From positions 1-63,292 of the forward strand of contig QWPJ01000125.1 in assembly GCA_003671195.1 (NCBI GenBank): 63,292 nt of DNA, written 5' to 3'. Shown piece by piece: positions 48,366-57,779 of this stretch (the first letter of the stretch is position 1; each line of letters opens with the position of its first letter). The notes under the pieces were generated by a model that saw only the letters and a program-made list of their open reading frames with translations, was not told the origin of the DNA and searched no databases. Made by a program: the position numbers and the translations under genes. Source of the DNA: Planctomycetota bacterium (GTDB lineage Bacteria > Planctomycetota > Planctomycetia > Pirellulales > Pirellulaceae).

Positions 48366-48892
48366 CGCGATTCGCTCCGAACATTCATTGGTTGGAAAAG
48401 AGGTTTACCGAAATCCAAAGATCCTCGGTCCTGTTCATCGTATTTAGACCCCTCAAATGTTGCCATTAAAAAAGGGCCCACCGACAAAGAATCAACCGAT
48501 GGTATCAATTTCCCCTTCTAGGCGATCTGGGCCGGGTATCCATCGGAATACCTAACACCCACACGACCCACTCGGGTTCCATCGTACCGAAATCCCACTG
48601 GATTCCTCCATATCCTCAACTAGAGCAAAAGGCATGCCAAGAACTAAAAAGAGGGAAGGACCCTGTTTTCTCCAACGTTCTTGCCCATTTGCCACCCCCT
48701 AGCCCCCCTTCGCACAACTCCCCTGGCCTGCGATCGACTCAGGAATGTTGCATTATCGAACACGCCCCTCAAAGTCCTCAAATCCGGTAAATCTTTCCAA
48801 ATCCTCTCATCTTACAACCCCCATCCTTCCGATCCGCTCCGATAGCCCTTCTACGGCCAAAATTCCAAGCTCCACTACCGGATCGATCGAAC
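48366..48892. other. Divergent intergenic region
   Basis: These 527 bases separate two divergent genes for large exported proteins and must hold both promoters. The part from 48700 to 48890 is C-rich and pyrimidine-biased. Short frames at 48745-49053 (plus) and 48778-49113 (minus) overlap the true start of the DUF11 gene and look spurious. I could not identify convincing promoter hexamers or an RNA gene. Confidence 0.3.
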
Positions 48893-51172
48893 ATGATGGC
48901 TCGCTGCTCGCTTCGCTTAGAACTTCTAGGCACTTTCCTATTCGCCCTGCTCCTGGCCCTCCTCGGCCCGGCCAACCCCGCTTGTGCACAAAGAGATCTA
49001 CCGCGAGATCTACCGGAATTCGATCCGAAGCTCTCGCCCAACTCGAAACCTAACCCGGGCAACGGCCAAGGCCTCCTGAGCCGCCTTCGGAACTCGAACC
49101 CGAAACCCATCAAAGACTCCGCAGATCCCGATCAAGAGCCCCGCGATCGTCGATGGACCGGCGGGATGAAAGTCCCCTTGCAGTCGTTCAATATGCCCTG
49201 GTCCAACCGTAGCATCGATCCTAAAGCAAGTCTGAACGAACCGATCGATCTGCCCAAAGCCATGCAGCCGAGCCGCCCCCGCAACGATCCTGCGTCCCGC
49301 AATAACTTCCAAAGCCGCGCCTCCCTGCAAGAACCCCGCGCTAACCCCGAAACCCGCGCCAACTCCGAAACCATCGGAAGCGGGGTGGCAAAACGTACCT
49401 CACCCCAACCGACTGCCGAGGATTCGCCCCAACTCCCCGCGTCCGCCGAATCCCCCGCATCCCCCGAACCGGCCATCGATCCGGTCGCTCGCAAAGAACT
49501 CCGCGTCTATGAAGCGGCTCCCGCCGAAGCGATCGATCCAAAAAACACCAGCCGCAGAAAATCCCAAACCGCCCCCAACAACTCGAAAACCGGCCCCAAC
49601 ACCTCACGCGATTCTGCATCGCAAACCTCAACCCCAACCCCAACCCCAACTCCGTCTCCAAACGCTATTTCCGACCTCCCGGATCTACCCCAAATCGATT
49701 TCGCGCCGGTCCCACGGGCCGTCTCTCCCAAAGTACCCGCTATCCTGACTGCAGGTCCAAACAAAACCAACCAAGCTTCCACTCCCCTGGACGTTCGTGT
49801 CCCCCAACTGAGACTGCGCGTCGATGGCCCTCAAGCCATCGCAGTCGGTCAAAAAGCAACCTACACCATCCACGCGACCAACGAAGGCTCCTCGGATCTC
49901 CAAGGTCTCATCGTACGGGCCTCGACCCCTAAAGGTGTCCTGATCGACGGAATCAAAACGATGGTCGGCGCCTACGAATTGGACGAAACCCCCGAAGATT
50001 CAGGGGTCCTCTGGGAACTCGATTCCCTTGCAGCCAACGATTCGAAATCTCTCGAACTCCAAATCGAAGTCCTCGAAGCCGACCAATTCGCCCTGAACCT
50101 CGAGTGGACCCTGGCTCCAAAGCCAACGCAAATGAACGTCCAAGTTCACCAACCGAAACTTGAACTCGATCTGAGCGGGCCAGCCGAAGTCCAACTCGGA
50201 GTGCCCGAAAAGTATCGCATGCGGATCAAAAACCCTGGCTCGGCTGTCCTGCCAGATCTGACCCTCTCGCTCCAAACCGAAACGACATCCCAATACGATT
50301 CCCAAATCGGACCCATCGCTCCAGGCTCCGAAAAAATCATCGATGTCGAACTGACCTTCGACCACCCAGGACTATTTCCAATCGTCGCTGCTGCCAAAGA
50401 CCCCTCAGGGAAACTCCAACAACGCCAACGCATCGATGTCCAAGTCCAAAAAATCGAAGTCAAAGCGACGTGGTTCGGCCCCGAGGAATTCATCCAAGGC
50501 TCGAAAGCGGATTATGAACTGGTGATCGAAAACTCCGGCGGGATCCCCGCGGCAAACTTGGCTTGCTCCATCGCGATCCCCGACGGAATCGAAATGATCG
50601 AACTCCCCGAAGGTGTCACTCGCCAGGGCAACGAACTCCGCTGGTCGATCCCTAAACTCGATCCGAAGTCCCAATTCACCCTCCCGGTCCGATGCGAAAT
50701 GAACCGATCCGGTAACCATACCCTGGCCTTCCAAGCCCGATCCGATCAAAACATCAATCTCCGTTCGGATATCTCGACGCTCGTCGAAGCCATCGCCGAT
50801 CTGGAACTCGTGGTCAATGAACCTCAAGCTCCAGCCCCAGTCGGCGCGCGGGTCGTCTATGAACTCCAAGTCTCGAACCGAGGCTCCAAAGCCGCCGAAG
50901 ACATCCGCGTCGTTGCACAATTCTCCGAAGGCATCGAACCCCTGGCCCTCGAAGGCCACGCCGGACGCATCGTCCCAGGTCAAGCCCTCTTCGATAACCT
51001 GCCTTCGATCGGTCCAAACCAAACCGTTACCCTGAGAGTCATCTGCCAAGCCTCAAAGAACGGTGTCCATCGCTTCCGCGCTGCGGTCCAGTCACCCAGC
51101 AGCCAAGAAGACTTGCTCGAAGAAGGATCCACGCGATTCGTAGGTTCCAACTCCAAAAGCTCGAAACCCTAA
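48893..51172 (+). CDS. Exported DUF11-repeat (CARDB-like) protein
   Basis: This 759-residue protein has a signal peptide (LLGTFLFALLLALLGPANPACAQ). Residues 35-290 are a disordered Pro/Ser/Asn-rich region with PTPTPTPSPN. The rest has about four immunoglobulin-like beta-sandwich repeats of the DUF11/CARDB type. Each begins like LRLRVDGPQAIAVGQKATY, LELDLSGPAEVQLGVPEKY, VKATWFGPEEFIQGSKADY or LELVVNEPQAPAPVGARVVY, and continues with xIxNxGSxxLPDL. Such repeats occur in surface and outer-envelope proteins. ATG 48893 or 48896 both give the signal peptide. It is divergent from the von Willebrand A gene. A 12-bp duplication at 48993-49016 encodes RDLPRDLP. Confidence 0.87.
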   Translation: MMARCSLRLELLGTFLFALLLALLGPANPACAQRDLPRDLPEFDPKLSPNSKPNPGNGQGLLSRLRNSNPKPIKDSADPDQEPRDRRWTGGMKVPLQSFNMPWSNRSIDPKASLNEPIDLPKAMQPSRPRNDPASRNNFQSRASLQEPRANPETRANSETIGSGVAKRTSPQPTAEDSPQLPASAESPASPEPAIDPVARKELRVYEAAPAEAIDPKNTSRRKSQTAPNNSKTGPNTSRDSASQTSTPTPTPTPSPNAISDLPDLPQIDFAPVPRAVSPKVPAILTAGPNKTNQASTPLDVRVPQLRLRVDGPQAIAVGQKATYTIHATNEGSSDLQGLIVRASTPKGVLIDGIKTMVGAYELDETPEDSGVLWELDSLAANDSKSLELQIEVLEADQFALNLEWTLAPKPTQMNVQVHQPKLELDLSGPAEVQLGVPEKYRMRIKNPGSAVLPDLTLSLQTETTSQYDSQIGPIAPGSEKIIDVELTFDHPGLFPIVAAAKDPSGKLQQRQRIDVQVQKIEVKATWFGPEEFIQGSKADYELVIENSGGIPAANLACSIAIPDGIEMIELPEGVTRQGNELRWSIPKLDPKSQFTLPVRCEMNRSGNHTLAFQARSDQNINLRSDISTLVEAIADLELVVNEPQAPAPVGARVVYELQVSNRGSKAAEDIRVVAQFSEGIEPLALEGHAGRIVPGQALFDNLPSIGPNQTVTLRVICQASKNGVHRFRAAVQSPSSQEDLLEEGSTRFVGSNSKSSKP

Positions 51173-51246
51173 AGGATCAACCCAAATACCGTCAAATCGA
51201 CGTTTTGATCGTTTCAAGGAAACGTGGGTTTGAAGGCTAAAGATTG

Positions 51247-51557
51247 CGGCTGTTTTGTCTTCCAGTGTAGAGCCATTGTCCCCAATGGCTCCGCCCGACG
51301 CGCAAGCGGCGGTGTCTTACGGCTGTTCGGCTGTTTTGTCTTACTGGCTGCGGTGGCTTCAAGTTCCGATCGATTGGGGACAATCGATCTACCATAACGT
51401 CTCGCAAGCGGCGGCGTCTTCCAGTGTAGAGCCATTGTCCCCAATGGCTCCGCCCGACGCGCAAGCGGCGGTGTCTTACGGCTGTTCGGCTGTTTTGTCT
51501 TACTGGCTGCGGTGGCTTCAAGTTCCGATCGATTGGGGACAATCGATCTACCATAAT
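51247..51557 (-). repeat. Array 2 of the composite palindromic repeat family
   Basis: Two near-identical units with a period of 159 bases. On the minus strand each unit reads hairpin A (GATCGATTG-TCCC-CAATCGATC), a spacer containing CAGTAAGACAAAACAGCCG, a C-like GCTTGCGCGTCGGG element, then hairpin B (GAGCCATTG-GGGA-CAATGGCTC). The order matches array 1 on the plus strand, including the spacer motif CACCGCAACCAGTAAGACAA-like. The array lies between the convergent 3' ends of the DUF11 gene and the anti-sigma/heme gene. Open frames of about 105 codons on both strands are repeat artefacts. Confidence 0.9.
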
Positions 51558-51562
51558 GACGC

Positions 51563-53953
51563 TTAGAGCTCAACGCTCGCAACGCCCATCAAAAGCCTAA
51601 GGATCGCTGAGCTCCGCTGGCTCTTGGTCCACGATGTCGAACTCCATGCCCGAATCTCCCGAGCCGTCGCAAAGCGATGCTTGGTCATCAAATACGCATG
51701 ATCGATCAACGCGCTGTCGTTAAGCTCGCTGGCAGACAACAAGTCCGCCCAACGACGGGCTCGATCGCCCGCAACGCGATAACCAATCTCCGCATGGAGC
51801 AATCCCCGGGGCCACTGCCCCAGATCAAGCCCCTCTGCACTTGCACGCTTGCTGCCTCCCTGGACCTGATTCGATGGCTGTGCCAAAAACGATCGCTCCG
51901 GACCCTCGGCTTGCTCAGGGAACAACGCCGATGCATAACCAACGAGCCAAGCCTCATCGCGCACCGCAGATCGCGAATCATCCAACACCAGTGACTTGAA
52001 CACCTCCTGCCTTTGAAGGTAATCCTCAAGCCTCTGTGCATCCATCACCATGTACTGCGCATAGCTCAAAGACTCCTCGGACTGCCGAGCCGGATCGGAC
52101 ATCAACATCCAATAGACCAACTGACGCAATCCCGCCCTTCGCTCGACGATCTGCTTGCCTAAATATCCAACCAAATCGCGCCGTGCCTCCAAGGCCACTG
52201 CACCATCGAACCCAAAAGCAGACTCCAATCCCACTCCGAAAAAGTCCCTCCAAAGGGCATTCAAAAGCCCACTATGCGAATGACTCCCCTGCTCTAGCCA
52301 CCCATCGATCGTCTGCTCGAAAGACAACTCGCTCCCGACCCGCTTGCCATCGGGAAACCTCGCTGCGATCTTGCGGACCTGATCATCCTGCTGTCGCCGA
52401 AACAACTCCGAAACTCCAGGCTGGGCAATACCCACCATCAAGGCGGAGATCGAATCGAAGTCGACCGACTTGGACCCACCCAATCCACCACCCGGGGCCG
52501 CGCGATCAGCAAGCCAACTCGGCGCCGACGCCCCCTCGGCTCCATGGCACTGCGTGCAGACCATCGCCGGATTGGACGTCACCGTCAAGAACAACTGCGA
52601 GAGCCCCTCCAGTCGCTTGACCTCCGTATCGCCATAACCCACCCAAGCCACCTGCGGGCTATTGGGCGGCAAGGACCAACGATCCCCACGATCCGACCAG
52701 TAGTCCACCAAAAAATACGCCGGATGATCCGCCTGACTCAACCCTAAGAGGACTTGCCGCTGCACCTGCCCCAAAGGTACGTCGTCGCGTATCTGCGCCG
52801 CGAGCCACTCGCGAAACACAACAGCCTGCTGGCTCGACTCGATCCGCCCACCCATGTAAAAATTCGCTAAACGTGTCGACCAAACACGATCGAACTCATC
52901 GCTCGATATCCAGCTTGCCACAAGCCTCTCGAGTTGGGTGTCCTCGCTGAGCTTATCGAGCCGAATCGCTTCGAGCTCCGAATCGGTCGCAACCCGATGC
53001 AACAACAATCGCGCGATGCGGTCGGCCGTCAGTCCCCGCTTTTTCAAGCTCGCTTGGCCACCCGAAACCATGTCCGACTGCGGCATCCCCAAGCTTTTCC
53101 ATATCTGCTGAAACTGAGAATCGATCACCGAGACAATCTCCCGATCCTCCAACGTCCCGAGGCTCAAGACCCCAGCCGACGGCAAGGCCGAAGCCATTTC
53201 CGCTCCCTGAGGCGGATCCTGTGCGGCAACCTGCTCCTGGTTCTTCTCGGATTGCCGCTGAACTGCAAGCTTGTCCTGCATCGGCCCGCGACGCTCTGGA
53301 TCCAATGCCCCATCGGCTATCTGCGAGTCTGCAACCACTCCCTCCTGACTGCCGTTTGAAGTCGGCTCAGGCGCCCGGGCCTCGGCGACCCGGGCCTCTG
53401 CGACCTGGGCCTCGGCTACCCGGGCCTCGGCTACCCGGGGCTCGCTCACCCGGGGACCCGAAGATGGTGCTCCATCGAGCGAAGTTTGCCCTACTTCAAC
53501 TGGCTTGTTAAGGTCCCTTGGAACCCAACGGCCTATCAACGACAAACCCCCGATCGATACTGCAATCGATACGGCAATCGATGCTCCAATCGCCACAGAC
53601 CTCCATAACCGATCTGTCGATAACCGATCTGTCGATAACCGATCTGGTGAGCTCTCTTGCAAGCAATCTCGTTGGGCTCTTGATGCGGCTTGCGCATGCT
53701 CCTGGTCGCTAAAAACACTCGCTTCCGATCGCTTGAGAACCGACCGGTAAATTTCGCTCGGATCGAAAGCCTTTGAGGAACCCTGGCCCCCCCCTGCTTC
53801 TTCCCCGAGCCACTCTCCGAGCATCCCATCGAGCATCGCATCGAGCGTCGCATCGAGCGTCGCATCGAGCGTCGCATCGAGCGTCTTATCGACCGTCGCA
53901 TCGAGCACGGGTTCCTCAGGTCGCTTCGAATTTTCAAACTCAAAATTGCTCAT
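51563..53953 (-). CDS. Putative anti-sigma membrane protein fused to a DUF1549-like heme domain
   Basis: This 796-residue protein has a cytoplasmic N-terminus of about 115 residues, one transmembrane helix (117-140, AIGASIAVSIAVSIGG) and a periplasmic remainder. A linker at 168-195 repeats VAEAR/VAEAQ. From about 270 a DUF1549-like helical domain begins (LTADRIARLLLHRVATDSELE), with a heme site CTQCH at 466-470. The last 200 residues resemble DUF1553 (YWMLMSDPARQSEESLSYAQ). Four bases separate it from the ECF sigma gene, so the cytoplasmic part is probably an anti-sigma region. Three in-frame minisatellites occur: TLDA (12 bp), LSTDR (15 bp) and VAEAR (15 bp). Redox or heme sensing is inference. 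Confidence 0.82.
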   Translation of the reverse strand: MSNFEFENSKRPEEPVLDATVDKTLDATLDATLDATLDAMLDGMLGEWLGEEAGGGQGSSKAFDPSEIYRSVLKRSEASVFSDQEHAQAASRAQRDCLQESSPDRLSTDRLSTDRLWRSVAIGASIAVSIAVSIGGLSLIGRWVPRDLNKPVEVGQTSLDGAPSSGPRVSEPRVAEARVAEAQVAEARVAEARAPEPTSNGSQEGVVADSQIADGALDPERRGPMQDKLAVQRQSEKNQEQVAAQDPPQGAEMASALPSAGVLSLGTLEDREIVSVIDSQFQQIWKSLGMPQSDMVSGGQASLKKRGLTADRIARLLLHRVATDSELEAIRLDKLSEDTQLERLVASWISSDEFDRVWSTRLANFYMGGRIESSQQAVVFREWLAAQIRDDVPLGQVQRQVLLGLSQADHPAYFLVDYWSDRGDRWSLPPNSPQVAWVGYGDTEVKRLEGLSQLFLTVTSNPAMVCTQCHGAEGASAPSWLADRAAPGGGLGGSKSVDFDSISALMVGIAQPGVSELFRRQQDDQVRKIAARFPDGKRVGSELSFEQTIDGWLEQGSHSHSGLLNALWRDFFGVGLESAFGFDGAVALEARRDLVGYLGKQIVERRAGLRQLVYWMLMSDPARQSEESLSYAQYMVMDAQRLEDYLQRQEVFKSLVLDDSRSAVRDEAWLVGYASALFPEQAEGPERSFLAQPSNQVQGGSKRASAEGLDLGQWPRGLLHAEIGYRVAGDRARRWADLLSASELNDSALIDHAYLMTKHRFATAREIRAWSSTSWTKSQRSSAILRLLMGVASVEL

Positions 53954-53957
53954 CGAT

Positions 53958-54518
53958 CTACCGGTCTACCGCTCCGAGTTTCTCTTCAAGGCACTGTCTC
54001 AATTGGGCCTTGGCCCTTTGCTGTAAGTTCTTCACGCCGTTCTGGCTGATCTGCAAATCAGCGGCGATCTGCTCTCGCGATGCCCGTTCCTCAAAACGCA
54101 TCTTCAAGGACTTTTGGGCTCTCGCCGTGAGTCTTTGAAAGCACTCTCCGAGCGCATCGAGTACCCGATCCCCGGAGACGTCGGATCCAGCCCACCGGGT
54201 CCAGTATCGATCGAGAATCTCGGCTTGATCGGTCAATCCGATCGTGCCAAACTTTCGCTTGTACTCGAGCATCAGGTGAAAGGCGACTCGTCGTAAATAC
54301 GACGATGTCGCTTGCGGATTGAGCAACTCAAAGGGTTTTCTCAGAACCGCCACAAAAGTCTCTTGCGCAAGATCGTCTGCCAAATGGATCGGGCATCCGA
54401 TCGCTTTTAAGTATCTCCAGACCCCGAGGTAATGCTCGGCGATGAGCTTCTCGGGGTCCCAAGAACCAGGTTCGAAACCATCGGAGCGATTGGTCAGATC
54501 CTCGTGCACACTAAGCAA
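53958..54518 (-). CDS. ECF-type RNA polymerase sigma factor
   Basis: This 186-residue sigma-70 family protein has region 2 (LIAEHYLGVWRYLKAIGC then DDLAQETFVAVLRK) and region 4 (LTARAQKSLKMRFEERASREQIAADLQIS with the helix-turn-helix near QNGVKNLQQRAKAQLRQ). It directs RNA polymerase to specific promoters when released from its anti-sigma partner. The start ATG 54518 overlaps the end of the DUF1501 gene by eight bases. The next gene starts four bases after its stop. All four genes of the unit thus appear coupled. The target promoters are unknown, though autoregulation of the unit is usual. Confidence 0.93.
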   Translation of the reverse strand: MLSVHEDLTNRSDGFEPGSWDPEKLIAEHYLGVWRYLKAIGCPIHLADDLAQETFVAVLRKPFELLNPQATSSYLRRVAFHLMLEYKRKFGTIGLTDQAEILDRYWTRWAGSDVSGDRVLDALGECFQRLTARAQKSLKMRFEERASREQIAADLQISQNGVKNLQQRAKAQLRQCLEEKLGAVDR

Positions 54519-55785
54519 ATAGTCCCTTGATGAGCTTGCCGCTGTTGGCGATCTTCATCGGACGACCGCTTCGGCTCGTGAAGGTCGTCTCGAGCGATAT
54601 TCCCAACGAGTGGCAAACCGATGCCATCACGTCCTCCGAGGAGTAGGGCTCGCCGTCGACTTCGGTCCCATCCTCGTTCGTAGCACCGATGGCCTGACCT
54701 CCCTTGATCCCGCCGCCTCCGACGACAACGCTCCAGGCTCGGGCCCAGTGGTCTCGTCCAGCATCGCCATTGATCCGTGGCGTTCGACTGAATTCACCCA
54801 TCCAAACAATGCAGGTGTCTTCCAAAAGCCCTCGTTCGTCGAGGTCGGACGTCAATGCCGCCATGGCCTTGTCCAACACCGGCAAACGATCGTTTTCGAG
54901 GGTTCGGAAGATGTTCTGGTGGTTGTCCCAGCCACCCAAGTCGACTTCGACAAACGCGACGCCGGCCTCAACAAGACGCCTTGCAAGCAAACAGCCTTGG
55001 CCGAACCCGCCTACGCCATAGCGCTCCTTGACCTCCGTGGGCTCCTTGTCGACCTGAAAAGCCTCCATTTGCTTGCTGGTGAGCAAGTCAAACGTCTTGC
55101 CCAATACCTTGCGGTGGTCTTCCAACACTCCGCCTCGGTTTTGACTGATGAAGGAATTTTCGATCGTCTCAAGGGCGATCCGCCGTTGGTTGAGCCGATC
55201 TGAATCGACGCTCATCTCCAAGTTGCGGACCCGACCGTTGCTCGTGACATTAAAAGGCGCCCAGGACATCCCTAGGAACCCAGGACCTTCGCTTGCCCCA
55301 CCGACAGCGACAAACGGAGGGATCTCAAGATCCGGTCGTTGCGAGATCAACTCGTGGGCCATGACCGCCCCATAACTCGGATAGTCGACGTTCGCATCGG
55401 GAACATACCCGGTGTGCATGTAGTAACGCCCCCGGTTGTGGTCGGCTTCGCGGGTGCTCATCGATCGGACAATCGCCATGTGGTGCATCTGCTGGGCCAT
55501 CAGCGGCATGTGCTCGGAAATCTGAACGTCTCCGGAGGTGCTGATCGCTTTGAAAGGTCCGCCGTTGTCCGTACCTGGCTTGAGATCCCAGATGTCCATC
55601 GTCGATGGGCCACCACCCATCCACAACAAGATACAGGATTTGCGGTTCTTCTTGAGCGTGTCGGCATGGACTCGGAGCGAATGCCCAAGCGACAGCGAAC
55701 TGCCAAGCATCGCGCTTGCGCCGGCCATGTGCGACATGAAATGACGACGGGACATCCCGTTGGGTGTTGAAAATCGATTCCACAT
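54511..55785 (-). CDS. DUF1501 protein with Tat signal
   Basis: This 424-residue protein starts at ATG 55785 with a twin-arginine signal (SRRHFMSHMAGASA). It contains the DUF1501 hallmarks CILLWMGGGPSTMDIWDLKP, MSTREADHNRGRYYMHTGY, PSYGAVMAHEL, EVDLGGWDNHQN and GEFSRTPRINGDAGRDHW. Members have an alkaline phosphatase/sulfatase-like fold and are greatly expanded in planctomycetes; their substrates are mostly unknown. It follows the DUF1549/DUF1553 gene by 29 bases, the usual pairing. Its last bases overlap the start of the sigma factor gene. It is probably exported folded to the periplasm. Confidence 0.93.
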   Translation of the reverse strand: MWNRFSTPNGMSRRHFMSHMAGASAMLGSSLSLGHSLRVHADTLKKNRKSCILLWMGGGPSTMDIWDLKPGTDNGGPFKAISTSGDVQISEHMPLMAQQMHHMAIVRSMSTREADHNRGRYYMHTGYVPDANVDYPSYGAVMAHELISQRPDLEIPPFVAVGGASEGPGFLGMSWAPFNVTSNGRVRNLEMSVDSDRLNQRRIALETIENSFISQNRGGVLEDHRKVLGKTFDLLTSKQMEAFQVDKEPTEVKERYGVGGFGQGCLLARRLVEAGVAFVEVDLGGWDNHQNIFRTLENDRLPVLDKAMAALTSDLDERGLLEDTCIVWMGEFSRTPRINGDAGRDHWARAWSVVVGGGGIKGGQAIGATNEDGTEVDGEPYSSEDVMASVCHSLGISLETTFTSRSGRPMKIANSGKLIKGLFA

Positions 55786-55814
55786 AGCAAAACACCTTCT
55801 TCTAGATAAGAACC

Positions 55815-57557
55815 TTAGTGGTTGAAAATGAACTCGTTGCTGTTGAGGATCGCCCACCACATGTCCTGGAGCATCCCCCCGACCTCACCCTTGCGCGCGA
55901 CCAAGATCTGCGTCGCGATGGACAACTCTTCCGGACGTGGTTTGCGACCGAGTCCGGCGATGAACAAAAACTGAACCTTGTCCTGCGGTGTTCCCTTGCC
56001 CGTACTGAGCTGATGGAGCCAAGTCCCGGGTTCGAGCGCGATCGCCGCGCGGATCAAATCGCCGTTGAACATCATGAGCCCCTGAGGAATCGATCCGTTG
56101 AACGTCGTCGTCTCATCCCCCTCGTCGGTTCCAAACGCGACGATGAACTGACGCATCCACTCCTCGCGCCGCCGTTGCTGCTCCTCCAAATTCCCCTTGC
56201 GATTGGCCTGAGTGGCAACCGCCAACGAAGCATACAACTGCTCGGCGCTCATCTGACGGGTATAGAAGTGACTGAACTTGGGCATCTCTCCCATCGTCGG
56301 ATCGTCCGACTCGTTGTCCTTGGTCATCTTCGAGGACAATTGATAAGGCTTCGACAAGGTGATCCAGACGATCAACTGCTTGAGGTCATAACTGTTCTCG
56401 CGGAAATCCTTGGCCAAGGTCTCAAACAACTCCAAGTTGGCCACCGGATTGTGAGGCCCCAAGTCATCGATCGGCTTGGTAAAGCCGTACCCCAAAAAGT
56501 GCGCCCACATGCGATTGACGATCGTCTTGTCGAGATAATCGCTCTCCATCATGAGGTTCCCTAGCTCGCTGCGTCGATTGACCTCCGAGACATAACCGCT
56601 TTTGCCGACGGCTGTCCCATCGACAAAAACCGGATAAGCAACCTTGGCCACCCCGTTGCGCAGCGTGTAGTAAATCTCGGCCTTGTCCGGATGCGAACCC
56701 TCTCCCGAGAAATCCTCATTGACCAACTCGATGTGGTCGATGTCGTCGGTCCCTCGCACAAAGCGGCGCAGGGCCCGCGTTTGCCGGAAGAACGCATTGA
56801 ACTCCCAAAACTTTTGCTGCTTCCATTGATTGAACGGATGGTTATGGCACTGCGTGCACTGAACCTGCAACCCTAAGAAAATCTTAGATACCGCCGCCGT
56901 CGCCTGCACCCCGTTCTCCTCGTTGACCTTCATCGCCAAGAAGTTCGTAGCTCCGTTGAAGTTCTCCGCACCTGGCTTGGTAGAGCCCGTCGCGGTGACC
57001 AACTCATGGACCATGGTGTTGTAAGGCTTGTTGCTTGCAAAACTGTCGCGCAGGTACTTCTGCATCCCCTGGCGACTCGTCAGCGATCGCTCTTCCATTC
57101 CCCCGTTGCGACCGATCAGAACATTGGTCCATACGGTTGACCAATGGTTCGCGTACTCCTCGGTGTACTGATCGTCCTCCAAGAGCCGTCGCAACAAATT
57201 CAACTTGCGATCCAACGACTTGTCCTTCATGAACACCGACATCTCTTCGAAACTCGGTATGCGCCCTATCACATCCAAATAGACCCGACGGCACCACTTC
57301 AAATCGTCTTCGACCGGCGAAGGACGCACCCCGGCATCGGACCAACTGGCCTCGATTGCCTTATCGATCTTCTCGGTCTGAACCGGAACCGTCGCCTTGC
57401 GATTGGGCTTCGAAGCCTCGTCTTGGGCAAGTGCCCGAGTTGCGAAACCTGAAACGCCCCAGAGGGTGCCTAAGCCAACCAAGAGCACCAGGGCCGAAAA
57501 AACAACCGATGCGGCTTGGAAAACCAAAGGTCGTCGAAGTTTCGTGGTCCGCATCAT
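55815..57557 (-). CDS. DUF1549/DUF1553 exported cytochrome-like protein
   Basis: This 580-residue protein starts at ATG 57557 (MMRTTKLRRP; AAGGGA eight bases upstream), or possibly ATG 57584. The signal peptide is AASVVFSALVLLVGLGTLWG...ALAQ. DUF1549 follows (SPVEDDLKWCRRVYLDVIGRIPS, then VQCTQCHNHPF with a CxxCH heme site). DUF1553 forms the C-terminal half (SDYLDKTIVNRMWAHFLGYG, PIDDLGPHNPV, FSHFYTRQMSAEQLY). These proteins typically accompany DUF1501 proteins in planctomycetes; an electron-transfer or degradative role is presumed. It is the first gene of the unit ending at 51563. It lies about 290 bases downstream of tsf. Confidence 0.93.
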   Translation of the reverse strand: MMRTTKLRRPLVFQAASVVFSALVLLVGLGTLWGVSGFATRALAQDEASKPNRKATVPVQTEKIDKAIEASWSDAGVRPSPVEDDLKWCRRVYLDVIGRIPSFEEMSVFMKDKSLDRKLNLLRRLLEDDQYTEEYANHWSTVWTNVLIGRNGGMEERSLTSRQGMQKYLRDSFASNKPYNTMVHELVTATGSTKPGAENFNGATNFLAMKVNEENGVQATAAVSKIFLGLQVQCTQCHNHPFNQWKQQKFWEFNAFFRQTRALRRFVRGTDDIDHIELVNEDFSGEGSHPDKAEIYYTLRNGVAKVAYPVFVDGTAVGKSGYVSEVNRRSELGNLMMESDYLDKTIVNRMWAHFLGYGFTKPIDDLGPHNPVANLELFETLAKDFRENSYDLKQLIVWITLSKPYQLSSKMTKDNESDDPTMGEMPKFSHFYTRQMSAEQLYASLAVATQANRKGNLEEQQRRREEWMRQFIVAFGTDEGDETTTFNGSIPQGLMMFNGDLIRAAIALEPGTWLHQLSTGKGTPQDKVQFLFIAGLGRKPRPEELSIATQILVARKGEVGGMLQDMWWAILNSNEFIFNH

Positions 57558-57684
57558 TGTGCATTTCCCTTTCCGTTCCGCCATGAATCCCTAACGCCGT
57601 GACTCATTGTTCTGTAGCTTCGAGCAATGGACACCGAGAATTGTACTCAAATTCGGATTGGATTTCCCGAAGAACCTGTCAAAT

Positions 57685-57704
57685 AAAAAACCCCAGGGTT
57701 TTTG
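57685..57704 (-). terminator. Rho-independent terminator after rpsB-tsf
   Basis: On the minus strand AAAAACC-CTGG-GGTTTTT forms a 7-bp stem with a 4-base loop, followed by TATTTG. The duplicated CCCCAGGGT at 57711-57718 lets a larger alternative stem form. It lies about 145 bases past the tsf stop, beyond the 9-bp tandem repeat, and before the DUF1549 promoter region. Confidence 0.6.
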
Positions 57705-57779
57705 CAAACCCCAGGGTCTTTGATTCTTCGTATCGGAACTTGTTTTCCCCAGCCAGTCTCGGCACAAGCCGGACAATCC

